From: Channallabes apus
Taxonomy: Eukaryota > Chordata > Actinopteri > Siluriformes > Clariidae
Length of the DNA stretch: 64,000 bases
Direction: 5' to 3'
Assembly: GCA_030522415.1 (NCBI GenBank)
Contig: CM060111.1
Location: 47,544,867-47,608,866 of the forward strand
Shown here: positions 33,010 through 44,110 of the stretch, in pieces
Numbering within the stretch: position 1 is the stretch's first letter
How the letters are laid out: every line of letters starts with the position of its first letter
Notes under the pieces: model-generated
What the model was told of the DNA's origin: nothing
Database searches by the model: none
Seen by the model: only the letters and a program-made list of their open reading frames with translations
Program-made: the position numbers and the translations under genes

Positions 33010-34084
33010 TTAATCATACGCTAGATTTAATTATATCCCATGGTATAGATGTCTCTAATATAGAGATCATACCTCAAAGTGATGATATCACAGATCATCA
33101 CCTCCTGACATATACTCTACCCATAGAACAGATTAGCTGTGTCTCCCCACGTTATCAATCTGTTAGAAATATGAATCCCACTACTAAAAACAGATTCACA
33201 AGTAATCTGCCAGATCTGTCCCAATTTCTTATTAGACCCCTAAATGCAGATGATCTAGATGAAGTGACTAGCAGCATGGGCACTATTTTTACCAGTACAT
33301 TAGACACTGTTGCTCCCATCAGATTAAAAAAAGTCAGAGATAAAACACTTGCACCGTGGTACAACAGTCATACTCGCACCCTAAAGAGAGCAACCCGTAA
33401 CCTCGAGCGAAAATGGAGGAAAACTAAATTAGAAGTTTTTCGAATTGCGTATAAAGACAGTATGTGCAGCTATAGACAGGCTCTAAAAACTGCTAGGACT
33501 GAGCATCTTAGCCAACTGATAGCAAGAAACCTAAACAATCCCAGGTTCTTATTTAGTACAGTGGCTCGCCTAACAAAACCTAAGATGCCCACAAAGAGAA
33601 TCCCATCACAGTTTAGAAGTGAAGACTTTATGGACTTCTTTAATGAAAAAATCAATAATATCAGGAAGAAAATAATGGAGGTTCAACCTCTAATAGTATC
33701 TCACAATCCAGTTCAGCCTATAGCTTCACATTTAGATTTTCACTGCTTTACAGGTATAGGACAGGAAGAGCTGTATAAACTTATCACCTCGGCTAAATCA
33801 ACAACGTGCCTGTTAGACCCAATCCCAACCAGATTTTTAAAAGAAGTGATGCTTACGGTTGGATAGCCACTTCTAAACATTAGTAATTCTTCATTACATC
33901 TAGGTCACGTCCCTAAACCTTTCAAGTTAGCAGTTATTAAGCCGCTTCTTAAAAAATCTAATTTGGACGCGAATGAAATAACAAATTACAGACCGATTTC
34001 AAACCTTCCGTTCACATCAAAAATACTAGAAAAAGTAGTATCAGCTCAAATATGCACATTCTTGCAGGATAACAACATCCTTGG

Positions 34085-34105
34085 GGTTGGGGTTAGGGTT
34101 AGGTT
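34085..34105 (+). repeat. Interstitial telomere-like repeat
   Basis: GGGGTTGGGGTTAGGGTTAGG follows immediately after the truncated LINE. Confidence 0.85.
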
Positions 34106-34255
34106 TTTAAAAAAATATGTTTAAAATGAGTCCACATTGTGGCTGGGGTGCACTGGCTACAGTGCGCATCTACTGGTTCCCCACTCATAGCGAGGCTTTA
34201 CCAATCAGGATTAAAACCTATAAACTTAAAGTGAAAATTAAAATGAAAAGATATA

Positions 34256-35874
<1,619 letters not shown>

Positions 35875-35929
35875 TAAATGATATGTACAATAAATAAAAA
35901 CAAAAAAATCATCAATAAAAGAAGTTAGA

Positions 35930-36210
35930 GGATCCTGATGAGGTTTGAACTGTTTAGGTGGGGAGAGGTTAGGGTAAGGATGGGATAGGGTTATGCATAA
36001 TTAGGGTAAAGGTTAAGGTAAGAAGCAGGATGAGGATAGGGTTAGGCACACTAAGGGTAAAGGTTATGGTTAGGGACAGGATGGGAATAGGGGTAGAAAT
36101 ACTAAGGGTAAAGGTTAAAGTCAGGATGGGGGATAGGATTATGCATAGCTCTAATGAAGATTAAGCTCAGGGTCAAGATCAAGCGTGCAGATAAGGATGT
36201 GGTGAGAGAT
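35930..36210 (+). repeat. Degenerate telomere-like minisatellite
   Basis: Repeated GGTTAGGG, GGGTTAGG, TAGGGTAAAGGTTA and ATAGGGTTA strings with a loose ~55-60 bp higher period. It lies beside the Tc1 element. Confidence 0.75.
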
Positions 36211-36668
36211 AAACTCAGGATCCTCATTTGGGGTATAGGGTGAAATAAAATGGCCTGGATTAAATGGATAAAAGGGATAGATATATGGGGAAAAGAGGTG
36301 GGTACAGTCTGTATTGCAAAATATTCATTTTAATCTAAAGACTTAAAAATTAAGGGAAAGTGCTATAAAAAAAGTGCTACAAAATAAGTGCAATATAATT
36401 TATAAAAGAAATAAGTGCTCAAATCAATCCCACAAACCCACACACAATAAATATAAAATATATTATGCCCTTAATTCCTTATAAAGTGTCTTGAGATTAA
36501 ATCAAAGTAACTTTATTTTTCAGACTGACTAAAAAGTTATTTTCAATGTCATTACCCACATATATAAATACATAAATAAAACATTAATATAAGAAGGACT
36601 TGATTAAAATGTATCCACTGGGAAAATAAATAAAAGAAGATATGAGTCCCTAGTACATGTTTTTGCTC
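36211..36668. other. No gene recognised
   Basis: AT-rich DNA downstream (on the minus strand) of the SGNH ORF, possibly part of the same element. Confidence 0.4.
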
Positions 36669-38192
36669 TTAAAACTTTATCTCGTCACACCATAGATCGA
36701 ACATTCGCTGTGCAGTTTGTCGTGACCAGTGAATGCCGTCTTTTTCAACCTGAAAATGTAGTTTATTTAAAATGAGCAGTGGGTACCCATTGTCTTCAAT
36801 ATAACTGTTAAGAATTTCAAGATTTTGCTGCTCCCCCGGCGAAGACAGAACATCAGAAAATTTAATCAATGGTGTGTATATGGTTGCATGTGGAAATGTC
36901 TTCTCTGCCGCCCTCCATAGACCCTGTAACTGCTTAATGGCTGTCTTTTGTGGATGTTGTGCTCTGTTGTTCAATCCTACTGCTAAAATGACTTTCTGTG
37001 TCTGTGGATGGGGTTGTAATTTGCATAAAATTTTGGAAATGTGTAAAAAATTGGCTCCCGGAAAACAGGCTACTTGTAAATTACTGTCCTTGATTTGGGG
37101 GATTCTGCAAAGATTCGAATCCCCAATAAAAACTATTGGTTTGTGTATTTTTATAGACCAATCAACCCCTTTTCTCTCTGTATTAATATGTCTGTATGGT
37201 TTATTCGGTAAACTGACCTTGTCTACGATGTCACCGTCTGAGGAGTCAGGAGACGAACACTCGGGTTTCAGCGTCATGTATGATTCTAGAGAGTTTGATT
37301 CAGAATGGGTCTTTAAGAGAGATTTCTCTTTGATGTTCCCAATCATCCTGATCACTCTCCGATCATTGGTTGCTTCATCCGAGCTGGTCTCCCCCTCCCC
37401 AGACGTGAGACCTGTATCCAAAGAGAAACCATCCGTTACACACTTGTTTTTCATCACTTTATCAGTAGGATTTCGCAACAGTACAGGACTCACCTCTCTA
37501 TGGTGTACTTGGGCTTGGATTTCGATTTCCTTTCTGTTGATACTAGTGAATTCTGTAACAGGAGGAACCAAACCCGGTGAAGAGATGGGTGATGTATCAG
37601 TCATTAATGCACATTTAATGTTGTGGTTATGCTCTTGTGTCTGTGTCCGGTTCGTCTGTCTAAGGACAGCGGCATGTAGTGGTGGGCCAGGATCCCTCAG
37701 AGGAGTAATTTGTTTCTCAATGATGGAATCCTTACAGCTAGTTAGAGTGCTCTCCTTTAGTTTGTGTTTAAACCTTGCCCTGGCCCACTTCACCGCCACC
37801 GTCCATTCCGGCTCAATGAACTCCCTGATATGTTTCATGAGGTCTGCAATCACTTGTGTGTAGTGTTCTAATAAAATGCCCATATTATTACTCATCCAAG
37901 CTAATGCGTTTTGTTTGAGTTTCTCCAGAGTCCCGTCATGTGGCGAAGCAGGTTTTATGAACTGTGTCAGTTTATTCGACTGTTTGCGCATCCCTACCGG
38001 AAAAACTCCTGTCCTTATTGCATTACCCATTATATCTGAATGATGTGTCGCTTGTATGAATTTAAAATAATGTTTAATTAAAATTTTATTTAACCCGTAA
38101 TTTGTGCGAACCCTATGAGGCTGCACATGTTCCCCACTCCCAGTCTCTGACTGAATATCTAAAATGGCAAATCTGTTATGCAATTCCACCAT
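36669..38192 (-). CDS. Retroelement protein with C-terminal SGNH hydrolase-like domain (probable Penelope-like element)
   Basis: About 507 residues from the methionine of MVELHNRFAIL. The N-terminal half has no named domain but resembles ORFs I associate with fish retroelements (YGLNKILIKHYFKFIQ, LAWMSNNMGILLEHY). The C-terminal ~170 residues follow the SGNH hydrolase plan: IVFIGDSNLCRI (block I), CFPGANFLHI (Gly block), AVGLNNRAQ (block III) and DGIHWS (Asp-x-x-His block). The catalytic Ser, Asn and His are visible. A ribozyme-like motif lies 500 bp upstream on the same strand, as in Penelope-like elements. No reverse transcriptase follows downstream, so the element is incomplete. An upstream ATG at 38252 is possible. 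Family placement is inference. Confidence 0.65.
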   Translation of the reverse strand: MVELHNRFAILDIQSETGSGEHVQPHRVRTNYGLNKILIKHYFKFIQATHHSDIMGNAIRTGVFPVGMRKQSNKLTQFIKPASPHDGTLEKLKQNALAWMSNNMGILLEHYTQVIADLMKHIREFIEPEWTVAVKWARARFKHKLKESTLTSCKDSIIEKQITPLRDPGPPLHAAVLRQTNRTQTQEHNHNIKCALMTDTSPISSPGLVPPVTEFTSINRKEIEIQAQVHHREVSPVLLRNPTDKVMKNKCVTDGFSLDTGLTSGEGETSSDEATNDRRVIRMIGNIKEKSLLKTHSESNSLESYMTLKPECSSPDSSDGDIVDKVSLPNKPYRHINTERKGVDWSIKIHKPIVFIGDSNLCRIPQIKDSNLQVACFPGANFLHISKILCKLQPHPQTQKVILAVGLNNRAQHPQKTAIKQLQGLWRAAEKTFPHATIYTPLIKFSDVLSSPGEQQNLEILNSYIEDNGYPLLILNKLHFQVEKDGIHWSRQTAQRMFDLWCDEIKF

Positions 38193-38690
38193 CTTGACCT
38201 TCCAATACCAATAGAATGTGACCACTAACCAAACTTTTTGAAGATTTTCCAACTCGTCTCAGTCCTTTCAAGCTCCAGAAGAATGTAGTCTTGAAGCTTG
38301 CGTTGATCTTATTCCAGGTTCTGGATATAAGTTCTGTGATGCCTTGGTTTAAGGATTCCACCACAGCTTCAGACCGGCTTAAGGAAGGGGAGAGGTCAAA
38401 GAGATAAAAACAAAGAGGCAAAAAGGAGGGAAGAAGAAATCAAAGAACAAAGAATAAGTTTAAAGAGATAAAAAAAAAGTAAAAAAAAACAGAGCTCTGG
38501 AAAAGTTAACAAGAATTATTCTTCCTTTTGTTGTCCTCAATGTTTGTGTCGTTGTTAAAAGTCCATCCTGAATGTGTATCTTCTTATGCAAGTTAAAAAC
38601 TCAATCTTTATTTAAAAAACTTTAAAATAGTGGAAAAGCAAATCAACTAAAAAAAGCATTTAAGAAAAGTTCCAGTCAGAGAAAACCTTA

Positions 38691-38733
38691 AAACCTAACG
38701 TTTCGCATCTTAATGATGCTTCCTCAGAGGTTT
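38691..38733 (-). ncRNA. Hammerhead-ribozyme-like motif
   Basis: Read on the minus strand: a 6-nt stem I strand (AAACCT, 38733-38728), core CTGAGGA (38727-38721), one extra A, and a 5-bp stem II (GCATC/GATGC) with an ATTAA loop. GAAA follows (38704-38701), then CGTT giving a 2-bp self-complementary stem III (ACGT), then the matching stem I strand AGGTTT (38696-38691). This is the minimal type I form described in Penelope-like retroelements, where two copies pair to act. The extra A between core and stem II is a departure from the consensus. Confidence 0.7.
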
Positions 38734-38744
38734 GTAAGTTGGAA

Positions 38745-39575
38745 ATCATCTTCTTTTTGGTTTTTAACGGCGGCTGACACCAACTTTAATAGGTGCATTA
38801 CCGCCACCTTCTGCTCCGGAGTGTGGAACAGTGATTCACATTCTATTTATCAGGCCCGTTTCTTTAATAAAATCAAAGAAGATTTTAATATTTTTTTGGC
38901 TCGCCCATTTTATAATAACCTTTAAATCCATCTCCTGATTTATATTCTTTCCTATTTCTTTCATCATTTTTTCTCTTTCTTGCTCATACTTCCTACAGAC
39001 AAGAATAACATGAGTTATTGTTTCTTCAACATTACAGTGGTCACATAATCCATTTGGGTGTTTTCCTATTATTTTAAGTGTGCTATTTAAATTTGAGTGC
39101 CCTAATACTATTCTGTTGAAAATTACCTCTTCTTTCCTTGATTTACCTATACACTTTATGTTTTGATTTACCTTGTTTATTAAATTGTACAGGAATCTTC
39201 CCTTTATTTCATTATTCCACTTTACTTGCCATTCTTCAACCACTTTACTCCATATTAAAACCTTAATTTCTGATTTGCTTAATGGTACTTGTATCTCTAT
39301 TGTTTCTTTCTTTAAAGCTTGTTTTGCTAGTTTGTCCACTTGACCATTTCCCCTTATTCCTACGTGTGCTGGGACCCACATGAAGTTGATTGTCGTGCCA
39401 TTTTGTACAATTCTTGAATGTATATGTATGATATTAAAAAGAATGTCTTGATGACTAGATTTAAAAGATTTCAAGCTCATTAAAACTGAAGCGGAGTCTG
39501 AGCAAATTAAAACCTTGTCTAGGTTTTTTCCCTCTACCCACTGTAATGCCAAAAGCATTCCTATCATTTCTACAG
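38745..39575 (-). mobile_element. I/Nimb-like LINE, 3' portion (split copy)
   Basis: Holds the second half of the RNase H domain, the C-terminal zinc-knuckle region and the 3' UTR. The UTR carries the GGTGGCGGTAATGCACC motif and an AAAGAAGA-type tail, typical of fish I-like elements. The 5' portion lies at 50,795-52,566 beyond an inserted L2 array. Confidence 0.88.
38836..39575 (-). pseudogene. I-like LINE ORF2, C-terminal part: RNase H and zinc-knuckle end
   Basis: RNase H is recognisable by ICSDSASVL and by FMWVPAHVGIRGNGQVDKLA (the His near the C-terminus). A CX2C...H...C segment (CDHCNVEETITHVILVC) follows, as in I and Jockey-type LINEs. The frame is open but starts in mid domain because the element is cut by the L2 array at 39,576. 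Confidence 0.88.
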
Positions 39576-39628
39576 GCGAGTTTCCTCATCTCCAAACAAC
39601 TAAAATTCCGACACAGAGGTACGTTATC

Positions 39629-40534
39629 ATGTCTACCGTTCAGCTTGTTCAGTGTGTAGAGTGCAGGATGTTTAGACATTCTTCCTCCGTCATTAGTGAT
39701 AACTTTATTTGTGATAGGTGTGTGTTAGTGAGCACTCTGACGGAGAAGATATCAGCGTTAGAGGAGCGCATCCAGACTTTAGAGAGGGTTAGACAGTGTG
39801 AGAGCAGCGTTATTCCTGTAGCGGACAGTCTGGGTGCCACAGGCGGAGATAAACAGCCCCCGACTCCGGCATTAGAGCCCTCACAGCGGGGCGAGTGGGT
39901 GACGACTCGGCGGCATACTCGTTCAGCCAAAGCTAATGCTAAGGCTAGCCCACCGGAGCACACCTCCTCTGCGCGTCACGTGTCCAACAGGTTTGCTCTC
40001 CTCAGTGCTGCACCCGCTGAGAAACCTGAAAGAGCTCTGGTTATAGGAGACTCTATACTGAGGCACGTGACATTAGCTAGACCTTTAGGGGCGCCAGCGG
40101 CAGTGGTTAGGTGTATCCCGGGAGCCAGAGCACCGGACATAGCAGGTAATCTTAGGGCTCTAGGACAGCATAGGTTCTCTAAGATAGTGGTACATGCTGG
40201 AGCTAACGATATACGCCTTCGTCAGTCAGAGGTTAGTAAGAGTAACTTTACAGAGGTGTTTAAATTAGCGAAGGCGATGTCCGATGAAGTAATATGCTCT
40301 GGTCCCATCCCAATGAGATGTGGCGACATAGCTTACAGCAGGTTATGGTCGCTGAACCGCTGGATGTCCAGGTGGTGCTCCGAAAATAATGTGGGCTACA
40401 TAGATAATTGGAAGACCTTTGAGGGCAAAGCTGGCCTGTTAGGGCGGGACGGTGTCCATCCCACTCGGGAAGGTGCTGCTCTCATTTCCTGTAGTATAGC
40501 TCATAGTCTCAGTAGAGGTCTAGTTAATCGGTGA
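39629..40534 (+). CDS. L2 ORF1: zinc-finger, coiled-coil and esterase (SGNH) protein
   Basis: About 301 residues from MSTVQLVQCVEC. The N-terminus has a CX2C...CX2C zinc-finger-like motif (CVEC, CDRC), then a predicted coiled coil (LTEKISALEERIQTLERV). The C-terminal SGNH/GDSL hydrolase domain has VIGDSILRHV (block I), CIPGARAPDI, HAGANDIRL (block III) and RDGVHPTREG (Asp-x-x-His). ORF1 proteins with an esterase domain are known in CR1/L2-type LINEs and are thought to bind RNA or lipid. The frame upstream of 39629 runs into the I-like element, so the methionine at 39629 is the sensible start. It is intact. Confidence 0.88.
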   Translation: MSTVQLVQCVECRMFRHSSSVISDNFICDRCVLVSTLTEKISALEERIQTLERVRQCESSVIPVADSLGATGGDKQPPTPALEPSQRGEWVTTRRHTRSAKANAKASPPEHTSSARHVSNRFALLSAAPAEKPERALVIGDSILRHVTLARPLGAPAAVVRCIPGARAPDIAGNLRALGQHRFSKIVVHAGANDIRLRQSEVSKSNFTEVFKLAKAMSDEVICSGPIPMRCGDIAYSRLWSLNRWMSRWCSENNVGYIDNWKTFEGKAGLLGRDGVHPTREGAALISCSIAHSLSRGLVNR

Positions 40535-40630
40535 CAATCCAGAGCCCAGGCCAGGGAGCAGACAGACAGGCTAAACCAACCGTCTGCTAGCTGCATAGAG
40601 TCGTCACTCAGGGTTCACCTTATTGAGACT

Positions 40631-41305
40631 GTGTCTGTTCCCCGATCTAAGCAAAAATGTAGAAAGACTCAGAAAGTCTGTTTCAATAATTTAATTAACA
40701 TAAAGACCACAAACTCAGATCATACTGAATGCGCAGCCGGCACCTCTGATCTGAAGATAGGATTGTTAAATATTAGATCTCTCGCATCAAAAGCAGTTAT
40801 TGTTAATGAAATTATCACAGATCAGGCGTTTGATATACTCTGTTTAACTGAAACGTGGGTTAAACAGGATGAGTATGTAGCTCTAAATGAAGCTAGTCCT
40901 CCTGGATACAGCTACATACATCAGCCTCGGTTAACTGGTAGAGGAGGAGGCGTCGCAGCTATTCATAATGATAATCTGTCTATCGTACAAAAACACGGAC
41001 ACAAATTTAACTCATTTGAAATTCTCTATAGTAACATAAGTCTATTTAAGTATATTAAATCAGCTCAGTCATTTCCACTAATTATAATTTACAGACCTCC
41101 AGGGCCGTATTCTGAATTTCTTAGTGAATTTGCGGATTTCATCTCAGACCTGGTCGTTTCTGTAGACAAAGTGTTAATTGCTGGAGATTTTAACATTCAT
41201 TTTGAGAATCCAGAAGACCCTCTGAGAACAGCATTTATATCCATACTGGACTCCGTAGGCGTAAATCAGTGTGTAGTAGATCAACGTATCTCTCCACTCT
41301 TATAG
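40631..41305 (+). pseudogene. L2 ORF2 endonuclease domain (unit 1), cut by internal deletion
   Basis: AP-type endonuclease: GLLNIRSLASKA, LCLTETWVKQDEY, GRGGGVAAI, YRPPGPYSEF and IAGDFNIHF. It ends at NQCVV, where the deletion joins it out of frame to sequence before the RT domain, giving an early stop. The C-terminal SDH motif of the endonuclease is in the missing part. Confidence 0.9.
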
Positions 41306-43098
41306 ACGAAAATAAAAATAATCCTAGATTTTTATTTAATACCGTAGCCAAATTAACCAGAAATAAGACCACTACAGAAATCTCCACAACAACATCATGC
41401 AATAGTGAGGACTTCATGAACTTTTTTAATAATAAAATTGTAAATATCAGGCATAAAATTGAGGCTTTGAAACCAAACAATGTAATTGATACTGATGTTA
41501 ACCTAGCCATGTCAGATTCAAACCTAGAATACTTTACTCCTCTTGAAGAGAATGAACTAATTTCACTCATCTCTTCTGCAAATTCATCAACCTGTATATT
41601 AGATCCTATACCGACACATTTTCTTAAACAGATAGCACCAGTAATAACAGAACCGATGTTGAGAATAATTAATTCCTCACTCAGCATTGGTTATGTTCCA
41701 AAATCTTTTAAAGTAGCAGTTATTAAACCAATAATTAAGAAACCTGACCTCGACCCCTGTCAGCTGTCCAATTACAGGCCAATATCAAACCTCCCCTTTA
41801 TCTCTAAGATTCTGGAAAAGATAGTAGCGGAGCAGCTATGCTCATATCTACATAGAAATGGCATACATGAACTGTATCAGTCAGGATTTAGGCCTCATCA
41901 CAGCACAGAAACAGCACTCGTTAAAGTAGTAAATGACCTCCTATTGGCCTCTGATCAGGGTTGTGTAACTATGCTTGTATTACTCGACCTCAGTGCAGCT
42001 TTTGACACTATTGATCATGCTATTCTTCTTCACAGATTAGAAAATTTAGTAGGAATTAAGGGTACAACCCTCTCCTGGCTCAGATCCTATTTGACCGATC
42101 GTTATCAGTATGTAGACTTAAATGGTGATTATTCTGCATGTTCTCTAGTGGAGTTTGGCGTTCCGCAGGGTTCAGTTTTAGGCCCACTGCTTTTTTCCCT
42201 TTACATGCTTCCTCTGGGCAACATAATCCGTAAGCATGGTATTAGTTTTCATTGTTATGCTGACGACACACAGTTATATGTCTCAACAAAACCTGATGAG
42301 AAAAACCATCTTACTAAAGTTGAGCAATGTGTTCAGGACATAAGAAATTGGATGCTAATTAACTTCCTTCTGCTTAATCCGGATAAGACAGAAGTTCTAG
42401 TCATAGGACCGCATACAGCTAGAAGTAAAATCTTAGATCACACCGTAACTTTAGATGGCCTTTCTGTTCCGTCAAGTGCAACAGTAAAAGACCTCGGCGT
42501 GATTATAGATTCCAGCCTTTCATTTGAAGCTCATGTAGATAATATCACCAGGATAGCATTCTTTCACCTTAGAAATATCGCCAAAATAAGAAATATATTG
42601 TCGCTAAATGATGCAGAAAAACTAGTTCATGCTTTTATCACTTCTAGGTTGGACTATTGTAATGCCTTACTGTCTGGTTGTTCAGTTAGGTGCATAAACA
42701 AGCTTCAGCTAGTCCAAAATGCAGCAGCGAGAGTCCTCACTAGAACCAGAAGATATGAGCACATCACCCCTATCCTATCTTCACTGCATTGGCTCCCTGT
42801 GAAATTTCGCATTGATTTTAAAATACTACTCTTGACATATAAGGCATTAAATGGTCTCGCGCCGCAGTATCTGAGCGAACTGCTAGTGTCTTACGATCCG
42901 CCACGCCTACTTCGGTCAAAGGATGCAGGCTGCTTATCAGTACCGCGTATTATGAAAACTACAGCTGGGGGCAGAGCTTTTTCTTACAAAGCCCCAAAAT
43001 TATGGAATAGTCTTCCAAATAGTGTTCGGGACTCAGACACAGTCTCAGTGTTTAAGTCTAGGCTAAAAACCTATTTATTTAGCCAAGCATTTTTATAA
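41269..43098 (+). CDS. L2 reverse transcriptase (unit 1)
   Basis: The open frame has the linker ([17 protein letters not shown]), RT motifs ([56 protein letters not shown]) and the catalytic CYADDTQLY. The L2 C-terminal region ends [11 protein letters not shown]. It is nearly identical to the unit 2 protein (for example ...RHKIEALK versus ...RHKIETLK). It is cut off from its endonuclease by the deletion. Confidence 0.92.
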   Translation: MCSRSTYLSTLIDENKNNPRFLFNTVAKLTRNKTTTEISTTTSCNSEDFMNFFNNKIVNIRHKIEALKPNNVIDTDVNLAMSDSNLEYFTPLEENELISLISSANSSTCILDPIPTHFLKQIAPVITEPMLRIINSSLSIGYVPKSFKVAVIKPIIKKPDLDPCQLSNYRPISNLPFISKILEKIVAEQLCSYLHRNGIHELYQSGFRPHHSTETALVKVVNDLLLASDQGCVTMLVLLDLSAAFDTIDHAILLHRLENLVGIKGTTLSWLRSYLTDRYQYVDLNGDYSACSLVEFGVPQGSVLGPLLFSLYMLPLGNIIRKHGISFHCYADDTQLYVSTKPDEKNHLTKVEQCVQDIRNWMLINFLLLNPDKTEVLVIGPHTARSKILDHTVTLDGLSVPSSATVKDLGVIIDSSLSFEAHVDNITRIAFFHLRNIAKIRNILSLNDAEKLVHAFITSRLDYCNALLSGCSVRCINKLQLVQNAAARVLTRTRRYEHITPILSSLHWLPVKFRIDFKILLLTYKALNGLAPQYLSELLVSYDPPRLLRSKDAGCLSVPRIMKTTAGGRAFSYKAPKLWNSLPNSVRDSDTVSVFKSRLKTYLFSQAFL

Positions 43099-44110
43099 AT
43101 AGATTTGCCATAAGGTAAAGGAGCAGATCTGGGGGACTCATGGACGTAGAGTATTATGGTGAACTGGTATGTTTTAGATGCTGTCTTCCTCAGTCTCATT
43201 TGATCACTCAGGTTTGTTGACGGTGAGGTGATTGTTTGCTTTACATCTCAGGGAGCCCTCATGTTTGTGTTTCCTTCTGGCTCTCCCTTTTAGTTATGCT
43301 GTCATAGTTAGTCCTGCCGGAGTCCCTGCTTGCACTCTACAGTAAATATACATTCACATTAGACATTGTGACTGTGACCATACCTAATTGCAATCTCTCC
43401 TCCTCTTCGCTTCCTCCCCCTCTTTCTCTTTCCTCTCTCCCCCTGTCTCCCCCTTTCACTCTTTCTCTCTCTCTCTCTGTCGAGCTACACATGTGGTTCC
43501 TGAGCTGCCAGTGATCCAGACTCCCACTGCCCTCCAGACCTGTCTGATCCATCCTGGTGCCCGGTTTCTGGTTGGAGGTCTCATCGCATGGATGCCCCGT
43601 GTGTCTCTTTAGGATGCGTCTGGTGTCTGGGGATGATTCTCTATACTTAGAAGATGGTTCTGGCCTCGACTGGTGTTGTCAGCTGTTTCTCTGAGGACTT
43701 GACAATTCGATAGTTCAGGACTGGAACTTTCTACAAGTCTATCTGAGTCTCGAATAACTACTGGACTCCATTTTACATCAAGTATTATAACATCAATTAA
43801 CATCAACTATTATAGCTGAACTTAACACTGTATAAATGCAGATCATTTCCTGCTATCTGTTTCACCCAGATGAGGATGGGTTCCCTGTCGAGTCTGGTTC
43901 CTCTCAAGGTTTCTTCCTATTACCGTCTCAGGGAGTTTTTCCTTGCCACTGTCGCCCTCGGGCTTGCTCGCCAGGGAATATCTGAACATTTTGATTCATA
44001 CATATTCACATTCCATACAAACTTAAATAATTCTTTTGATTCTGTAAAGCTGTTTTGAGACAATGTCAATTGTTAAAAGCGCTATACAAATAAAACTGAA
44101 TTGAATTGAA
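43099..44110 (+). other. L2 3' UTR (unit 1)
   Basis: About 1 kb of non-coding 3' UTR with a CT-rich tract (43,390-43,480) and the terminal TTTGTATAGCGC-like region (as AAAGCGCTATACAAATAAA) that acts as the recognition end for the RT. It finishes in TTGAATTGAA. Confidence 0.9.

Larger units (their letters stand above)
30225..34080 (+). pseudogene. L2-clade LINE ORF2, split by a DNA transposon and truncated at both ends
   Basis: The endonuclease part (30,225-30,756) has LCLTETWLKPNEYF, GRGGGVATI and IVGDINIHV. After the inserted TTAA element it resumes at 33,010 with TLDLIISHG, ISDHHLLTY, LAPWYNSHTRTLKRATR and FMDFFNEKINNIRKK. A stop at 33,864-33,866 interrupts the start of the reverse transcriptase; beyond it [17 protein letters not shown] is still readable to 34,080. 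There homology ends at a telomere-like repeat, so the catalytic RT core and 3' UTR are missing. The subfamily differs from the array at 39,576. Confidence 0.88.
39576..44110 (+). mobile_element. L2 LINE unit 1: ORF1, endonuclease, internally deleted ORF2, 3' UTR
   Basis: The 5' end abuts the I-like element directly after TACAG. The unit has both ORFs and a full 3' UTR ending in TTGAATTGAA. About 505 bp, covering the end of the endonuclease and the linker to the RT, are missing at 41,279. That missing segment is the one that opens units 2 and 3. Confidence 0.92.

Noticed and set aside
36874..37863. 329-residue plus-strand ORF
   Set aside because: It is the antisense shadow of the SGNH-domain ORF, has no recognisable motif, and its composition follows from the opposite strand.
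39515..39628. Extended N-terminus of L2 ORF1
   Set aside because: These codons cross the junction into the I-like element; the natural start is the ATG at 39629.
41270..41290. Spliced intron as the cause of the missing segment in L2 unit 1
   Set aside because: The joint keeps GTGTAGTAG and resumes at ATCAACG; no GT-AG pair fits, and a TAG repeat explains it as a microhomology deletion.
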